Assembly (NCBI GenBank): GCA_015680685.1
Contig: MNCI01014175.1
Coordinates: 476,632-540,631, forward strand
Source of the DNA: Gnetum montanum
Taxonomy: Eukaryota; Streptophyta; Gnetopsida; Gnetales; Gnetaceae
DNA: 64,000 nt
Reading direction: 5' to 3'
Positions 57,926 through 64,000 of the stretch are shown in pieces. The position numbers and the translations under genes are program-made. The notes beneath the pieces are model-generated. The model was not told the DNA's origin. It ran no database searches and worked only from the letters and a program-made list of their open reading frames with translations. Each line of letters begins with the position of its first letter. The first letter of the stretch is position 1.

Positions 57926-58197
57926 AAAACATTGAAAACCTTAGAGAACATTTACCTTATTCAACCAATTAATTGGTTTCATATGTTTTATAACTTTTAT
58001 TTTAACTATTCTATCATACAACATCATTTACATGGCCTTAAACCAAGAATCTACTCATGTATATGATTCTAAGGACCCAGCCATAATGGAGTGTAGGTAG
58101 TTCCTGATGTGATTAGGACTTAGCCCAATGCATGTAAACATTGATGAGTAATATGAAAAATTCATATGCATAAAAATCCAAGTAGGTTTGTGCATCC

Positions 58198-59035
58198 TAA
58201 TGAGTGGTGAGGTACCCCTACACTCAACCATACGAATACGAGCGTTACATGCATGATCTGGTCAAACTCCATAGACTAAGTGCCTACAGGCCTCATGGAA
58301 CACTTAAGGTTAATTATTCGTTGTCTTCCCAGACTTACTTGTATTTGTCACGGTGTATGGTTAAGTCTGAGGTATATTATTTTTATATATTTTCTGTTTT
58401 ATCTCCTATGCTAAGAAGGTGAAGGGTGAAGAGACTAATTACTAACTTTAAGTAACTAACTAAGTCTTAATTAACCTAGCATCAGCATCTGTTCCCACTT
58501 ACTATTCACACCCTGAACCAATGCAACCTTGGTTACCAAATGCTAGTCATTGCTGGGATCACCAAGCGTAATGCACGTGCTCGAAGCGGTCATACTGAGG
58601 AACTTAACTAGGAGAGAAGGGTTGAGAGAGATTTAATGACTAATAAAGCATTTAAATTATAAATAGTAAATAACAATAAATAAAGTCCTAATTAGCCTAT
58701 TCCATGCACTGCAAGGTTTATCTAAGAAGTTCGTCTTTACTGCCGTACACAAACATGTGTTCAGGTACAATATTTGCTTGAATAAAGATCCCTTCACTTT
58801 GGAGCTCCGACTGTGGGCACATGGAAAATATTCTATCTCTAGAGGGATCAAACTCCCAGAGTTTCACTACAGTCTAGGCCTAGATTGAGAAACAAGGGAG
58901 AGATGCCTCTTATTTATAGAACTAGCAGTGGACCACAATATCGCATACATGATATCACGGGGAACGACATGATATCGTGGGGGATGGGATATCACATACG
59001 AGAACTCGCAGCCCATGCGATATCGCATCCCATCA
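58198..59035 (-). repeat. Element I 3' LTR
   Basis: Minus strand starts TGATGGGATGCGATATCGCA and ends with the family terminus (CCACTCATTA, one base off). U3 has the 14-bp palindrome ATGCGATATCGCAT (about 59015-59028) and further GATATCRC motifs before the TATA box (CTATAAATAAGAGG, minus). Confidence 0.88.
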
Positions 59036-59037
59036 TA

Positions 59038-59048
59038 CCCCCATGACT
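59038..59048 (-). promoter_or_regulatory. Element I polypurine tract
   Basis: AGTCATGGGGG on the minus strand, two bases before the 3' LTR, as in element A. Confidence 0.8.
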
Positions 59049-61380
59049 AAATAAAAACTTATCCTTGAGTTCCTTACAAAATATTGGGATGGTATGGGAT
59101 TATTGACTCAAAATGGAACTAATGGGATGACATGTGAACGGATCATCATTACAAGATAAGACAAAACTGGTGTTCACAACAACAAGAGTGAACACTTTAT
59201 ACATTGACATCAAGCCTTATTTGGCAGCTAAGAAAGAGAGAGAGAAAGAAGTTTTGCTGCTACCAACACCAAGATTGTGCCTTTCATTGTCCATCCATAA
59301 GCATTCCATTCGATTTTGCTCCTTGCATAGCTGCTTCAGCATTGCTCCATTCCAAGTGTTCTCTCTAGATCNCTTGCTACTTGCATAGCTGCTTCAGCAT
59401 TGCTCCATTCCAAGTGTTCTCTCTAGATCCAATTCATTGTTGCATGATTGCCATCTACACACACAACACAGTCTTATATTAGCAAGGGTAAATGAATCAC
59501 ATTGTAATTTATACCTTCCTTTGGTGAAAGGTCCATTAGCTGAGTTGTGGTATGGCTGATACGAATCTAGAGATATCATAGTGGTGAGTACCGAAGGTGT
59601 AGGGGGTTAGGAGAAAATCAAAAAAATTGAAAAAATTTGGGTCTGGACCCCCATGACTAAGAGTGAACCTCCGGTAACAATAGAATGGAGAAAGAAAACG
59701 AACAAGAAGGATGGAGAAAAAGAGACAACTATGACATCGATGAAAGGGATGTCAAGATGGAAATGAACAAAATAAAATAGATTTCAAAAATGTTAGGGGA
59801 AAGAATTTAACGGATGCACCAAATAGGAATGTTAGTGGGTCCTCCCCAAAGTAGGCTCATGCCCTTAATGCCTCTACAAACCCACATTCAAAGAGTTCGT
59901 AGGCTCTGGGAATGTCATTGGAACAAGAGTTAAAGTCTTGATCACAAGAATTTACCAAAAAGAAAACAATGCATCAACCAAAATATACACTAATGATACA
60001 ATTGGCAATGAGGTGAACAATGGAGAGAAGAATGGAATAGAGAGAAGAAAATGGAATGGAATCCCAAGAACAAGGTGGTGTACAGCCCCTTGTGTAGTTA
60101 ATGATTAATGTGACTTAATAGATCCAATTCCAAGTTTGGCCTCAAACAAACCACATCCATTGACTTCGCATTAATGCATTCAGCCAATCCATCCCCTTGG
60201 AGTAACAAGAATGCCTTCACCTAAGAGCCACCATCATTCCGACGAAACAAGGAGGAGAGAATGGGAAGCGAGAAGGGCCTTAGTTAGAGGGAACATTTTT
60301 ATTTTAGTTCCATAACCAGTGCTTGTAGCCCAAATGATTATTTCATCTAAGGGATGTGCTTTGAATTCTCACTATTTTTTTATGTGTTTATGCGTGAGAA
60401 CCACACCATGCAAAGACTTTATTATTTTTATTACCTAAGCTTCCCAATAATTGGGTAACATCAAGATGGTAAGAAAACTCAAGAAGCAAACATCCAAGCA
60501 CCCAAGAGAACAGCCAACACAAAGGCATCAAGTTCCCTTGAAGTCACACCCTTTTCAATCCTTGAGTCCTTACTTAGTTTGAGAAATGCCTAGCCACCGA
60601 TTCGTTATAGTTCTTATTTAGAAAGGGACTGTACATTTCCAAGCCAAGAGAGACCATAGAAATTTGTGGATGAATGGATGAAGTGAACTCATTGCCTGCT
60701 ATATCAAAAGAAACATGCCTTAGTATCAACATCATAACTTAAAGGTAAAAACCAAACATTAGCAATCAATATAAAAATAGTTCATACCATCATTAAGAAC
60801 ACTTATTGGGTGACAAACTTGACAAGGTGGATAACACACAAACACACCAAAAAATGAAAAAGCATAGCAATGTTGTAAAACAAAAACAAGAAAAGTTAAA
60901 GAAATTTGTAAAACAAAAACATGTAAAATAAAAAGGTGTAAAAGAAAATGGTGTAAAAGAAAAATGTGTAAAACAAAAATGTGTAAAACAAAAATATGTA
61001 AAAAAAATTTTAAAAAAGAACTGAGGGCCCCAAATGATTAGCATAGGTAGCCATCTCCCCCATGACTGAATGGAATGGGAGAGATCCAAAATAATGAGCG
61101 CCTATTTGAATTTCTTAAAATTTTCCAACTTCTCTAAATTGATGTTCTTAGATTAAGGGGTGGAAATTGGTGATGCTCATATTCCAAGGTATCTATGCCT
61201 TTGTTGTTGGCATGAGTTGTTCCCCTAGTTCATTCCATGCATGTTGGTCGGTTTCTCTTTCGAATAGCTGTCAACCATGGGGTGTCTACTTGTTGAGTGG
61301 TTGCTACATATAGGCACCTGTGAATGTTATCCTCTAGTGCACACCGGTTACATGTAGGAGATGTTAAATTTTGCATCACC
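59049..61380 (-). other. Element I non-coding 3' region
   Basis: Collinear with 11055-12903 of element A. It contains the two internal tracts at 59648-59658 and 61057-61067. GTGTAAAA-type words repeat at 60900-61010. About 55 bp are duplicated around the N at 59372. Confidence 0.75.
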
Positions 61381-61388
61381 CATGATTC

Positions 61389-61883
61389 CTACATGTCATC
61401 ACCCTCTGAGACACTGTATGTGATACATGGAACTTTCTTCTTCTCGATCCTTCCATAAATATTTACCTTAGATATCTCTAAGGAAAGATCGTGGATTCCT
61501 AGGCATGCATCTATTGTACTTAGCCATTCCCTTCCCATTATAATTGGAAAGTCCCCTTCGTTGTTGTTGACTTCTATCACCAGGAAATCAGCTAGGTAGG
61601 ACCAACCACACACAGTGGTAACGATGTCCTCCACCAATCCCAAGGGAATGGTGATGGACTAGTTAACCAGCTCAAGTTGAATGTTGCTCTTCTTGAGTTG
61701 GGGCAAGTTCCAGGCTTGATACATTTCTCGTGATATTATGTTGACTCCGGAACCTAAGTCAAGAAGGACCTTATGTGGTTCATTCCTGGTGACTTGGAGG
61801 CAGATTAAGGGACTTCCAGGTTCAGATAGTTTCTTGGGAAGGTGGCCTACCTTGATCCAGTTGGTTACAGTATGTGTTAACAT
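61389..61883 (-). pseudogene. Element I Athila-like protease
   Basis: Two frames in the same register, split by a TAG at 61659-61661. The first holds LICLQVTRNEPHKVLLDLGS and GVNIISREMYQAWNLPQLKK with the catalytic Asp kept (DLGSG). The second holds GLVEDIVTTVCGWSYLADFL, PIIMGREWLSTIDACLGIHD and LSLEISKVNIYGRIEKKKVP. In element A the TAG codon is CAG (10446-10448), so a single C-to-T change killed this copy. No RT follows to the left. Confidence 0.85.
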
Positions 61884-61913
61884 AGCTATATGCGTTGAGC
61901 TCTGGTATTGGTT

Positions 61914-62348
61914 TTAAGGAAGCTCCAAAGCCTTGTACGTTGGAGGAGTGGTTGTAGACTCAACCGCTTGTGGTTGTGAGAGCTTGTTTGGGCTTTTGGT
62001 TCTAAAGAAAGGTATTCTCTTCTTGCGATTTCCAAAACCAACAGCGGGTTGAAGGTTTACAGCTCTCATAGCATTGCGTTGCTGTGATTGTGTGGAGAGT
62101 TTCCCTTGCATTGTTGGAGCGGGTGGTATTGGAACTAACGTTGTGAGAGAGGAAGATGGATTTGGAGGATGGTATGGATGTGAAGTGTCTCTCGGAGGAG
62201 AAGGAGTCCTTCTAAAGTACTCCTGAACTTGGTAGTGATGTTGGGGAGTTGTGTGATCCATGGAGTCACTTGGAGAAACCGACTGCTGCACATAGTAGCC
62301 ATAAGGATTGGGTTTCCGGTAAGGGTATTGTTGTCTCGGCGGTGGCAT
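61914..62348 (-). pseudogene. Element I gag-protease linker
   Basis: 144 residues rich in Pro, Ser, Gln and Tyr (PPPRQQYPYRKPNPYGYYVQ; RRTPSPPRDTSHPYHPPNPS), followed by a basic stretch (GNRKKRIPFFRTKSPNKLSQ). Matches the N-terminal part of the 10020-11054 frame in A. No domain. Confidence 0.7.
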
Positions 62349-62519
62349 CCCCCATGCCTGTGGGTGTTGCCATTGTTGATGTTGCCCGATGGGTTATGGT
62401 GGAGTTCCACTTGGATAATATGTTAACAGTTGGTGGAACTGCCTTGGGTTACCTTGGGGATAAGGTAACCTTCGGGGTGTCTTCTATCTGTTAAGTCTCG
62501 GGTTGAGTGCATACACCCC

Positions 62520-63920
62520 AAACTCTTGTAGATGTGAGATGATTGGACAACATCCCTTAGGATGGTCATATTGGTAGATCTCACATCCACCATCATTGTC
62601 TGTATCTGAATCCACAACCTCATCAGAGATAGTTATTTTCTCCTTACCCTTGTCATGTGCAGGGCCTAAATATCTTTACTTTTTCTTGTCCTTTTTACTA
62701 CTTCGTTCTTCCTTATACTCCTCTACAATCTTTAGGACAGTTTCAATTTTACTATCTAAGGAGCTCCATATTTCATCTACCTTAGTTGATACTTCTATTG
62801 TTAGCTTTTTAAGTGGCAAGGTTTTTCTATTCACCAACTCTTCGAGTGGTGACTCATCCTCTTCATCATAGAATCTCACTCCCCTCTTCCAGAGGGAAGG
62901 ATCATAGTTGTATTCTTCTGCGCTTTCTCTTTTTCATAGCTCTCCTTCTTCTTTGGCTACTTGCTCCAACAAGCAATGAATTTTATGGGATCTAAGTTTT
63001 GATAGTCTTCCTTGGGCATATTTCCCAAGGGTTCTCCTAGTTTCATACCTTAGCCCATCCACGAGATGGTGAAGTTGATCCCGCTATGCGTAACCATGGC
63101 CTTGGCAACAATGTAACAATGCATAGTAGCAACCCATGGTAGCATCCAAGGGTTTGTGAGTACCTTTCTTCCATCCTTGGATCTACTTATGCAAGTTAGA
63201 TACTTTGGAGTACATTTGATATTTATTGTTGAAGAGTTCTAACATCATAGTCCACCTCCTAATGGTTTCCAGTTCTAAGGACCGGTACCAACTCTCTGCT
63301 TCCTTTATGAGTGTCTTGGGAAACAACTTTAGTTTCTGCCACTTGTTTTTTATGTTTTGCAAGGTGCAGGCATCATGAAATGCCTGTAAATGATTTTCCA
63401 GATTTGTGTTGTATCCTCCTTCGAAGCATGGGATGTTGTTCATATCTAAGCACTTGATCCGACTATCTTTTTGATCCCTTGTCAGTATTCTCACTAGCTC
63501 CATGATGTATAGCATGCTTCAGGTGGCAATTAGGGCTTCATCATGATCATCTCTTTCATGACATCTATGATGTCTACGTTGTTCCCTACTTTCCCTTCTT
63601 TCATGCCCTTGTCCTCTCTCTCGACTTTCTCGTTGAGGTCTCTCATTTTGTCTACCTCTATCCTCACCGTTATGCTCTCTATGACTGTGTCTAGATGTGG
63701 AAGGAGTGGACAAATGATGTGAAGAAGGGGAAGAAGAAGGAGAACCATTGCCATAACAATGTTTCTTACCCTCTCTTTTGTGGCTTCGACCTCGATTGTG
63801 ATGACGATCTGAGTGCCCATCCTTGTCATGTGTTGTTGTTCCCTCAGTGAACAGTTGGTGTTCACGGGGATCAGAACCAAGGTTTTGTATCGTGGAGTGT
63901 ATGTTCTGATACCCCACCTC
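62520..63920 (-). pseudogene. Element I gag
   Basis: The first frame, 63917-63519, is a low-complexity N-terminal arm rich in His, Arg, Ser and Glu (RESRERGQGHERRESREQRR). The second, 63515-63183, is the Retrotrans_gag core (DMNNIPCFEGGYNTNLENHL, KLKLFPKTLIKEAESWYRSL). It stops at a TAG (63183-63185) where element A has CAG (8928-8930). It continues to about 62520 in pieces with ESPLEELVNRKTLPLKKLTI and the cysteine motif CEIYQYDHPKGCC-like. Several single stops; otherwise well preserved. Confidence 0.83.
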
Positions 63921-64000
63921 TTCACTATTGTTAGGAGGGGAAACATCATTTGATGGAGAACCCGTTATAAGTGGTTCACCATCTCCAATTTCATTTAGGA

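Larger units (their letters stand above)
58198..64000 (-). mobile_element. Element I: Athila-like gag-protease retroelement (right end outside window)
   Basis: Minus strand: gag 63917 leftward to about 62520, protease 61883-61389, non-coding 3' region 61060-59050 with three AGTCATGGGGG tracts, polypurine tract, 3' LTR 58198-59035. Collinear with element A, but gag is better preserved. The primer site and 5' LTR lie beyond 64000. CATCC precedes the LTR and should recur after the missing 5' LTR. Confidence 0.88.

Overview
This window is nuclear DNA from a plant, almost certainly a seed plant, and nearly all of it is nested retrotransposons. I see no convincing ordinary host gene, tRNA, rRNA or CRISPR array. 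The plant assignment rests on the TE families: TAT-lineage Ty3/gypsy with an archaeal-type second RNase H, Athila-like gag/protease elements with a tRNA-Asp primer site, Ty1/copia with initiator-Met primer sites, chromovirus-like gypsy and L1-type LINEs. The species cannot be read from the sequence. Two long N gaps (16251-16835, 33232-33780) and four single N's flanked by duplicated sequence show a draft assembly.

Left half (about 2.3-35.6 kb) is a nest resolved by target-site duplications (TSDs). An old minus-strand copia element C (5' LTR 35303-35646, primer site 35285-35300, gag, zinc knuckle/protease, integrase pieces) was hit twice: by a minus-strand LINE (2730-5892, TSD TACCATAATT) and by a plus-strand Athila-like element A (6684-32164, TSD AACTT). 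The 3' LTR of A was hit by an 18.5-kb minus-strand TAT element B (13465-31944, TSD CTCTT). The integrase of B was then hit by an A-family LTR, now apparently a solo LTR (16200-17031, TSD ATTAT).

Element B is the most interesting object. Between protease and reverse transcriptase it carries a ~5.3-kb block on the opposite (+) strand with its own TATA box (20820-20827) and two gene models whose GT-AG introns keep frame. The first (21069-22616, 3 exons, 261 codons, one in-frame TAG) resembles an FCP1/NIF-type HAD phosphatase that has lost its catalytic aspartates. The second (22826-25499, 5 exons, 758 aa) has an N-terminal globular domain, an acidic linker and a C-terminal coiled coil. Around these coding blocks lie about 17 diverged copies of a short hairpin motif (AGTTTAnnGTC-loop-GAC). 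The palindrome GCGTATACGC is clustered in the LTR U3 and again around the antisense promoter and first intron.

Right half (35.6-64 kb): a LINE relic, a 2.4-kb non-autonomous copia element G (37755-40174, TSD AACTA), a chromovirus pol relic split in two (40.85-42.97 and 50.62-50.98 kb), and three more A-type elements: H (43345-48742, +), D (about 51.1-54.48, -) and I (58198 to window end, -). These encode gag, and A and I also a protease, but no reverse transcriptase or integrase, so they look like mobilised, non-autonomous (LARD-like) elements. The rest is AT-rich sequence with a dispersed repeat and one short-period tandem array.
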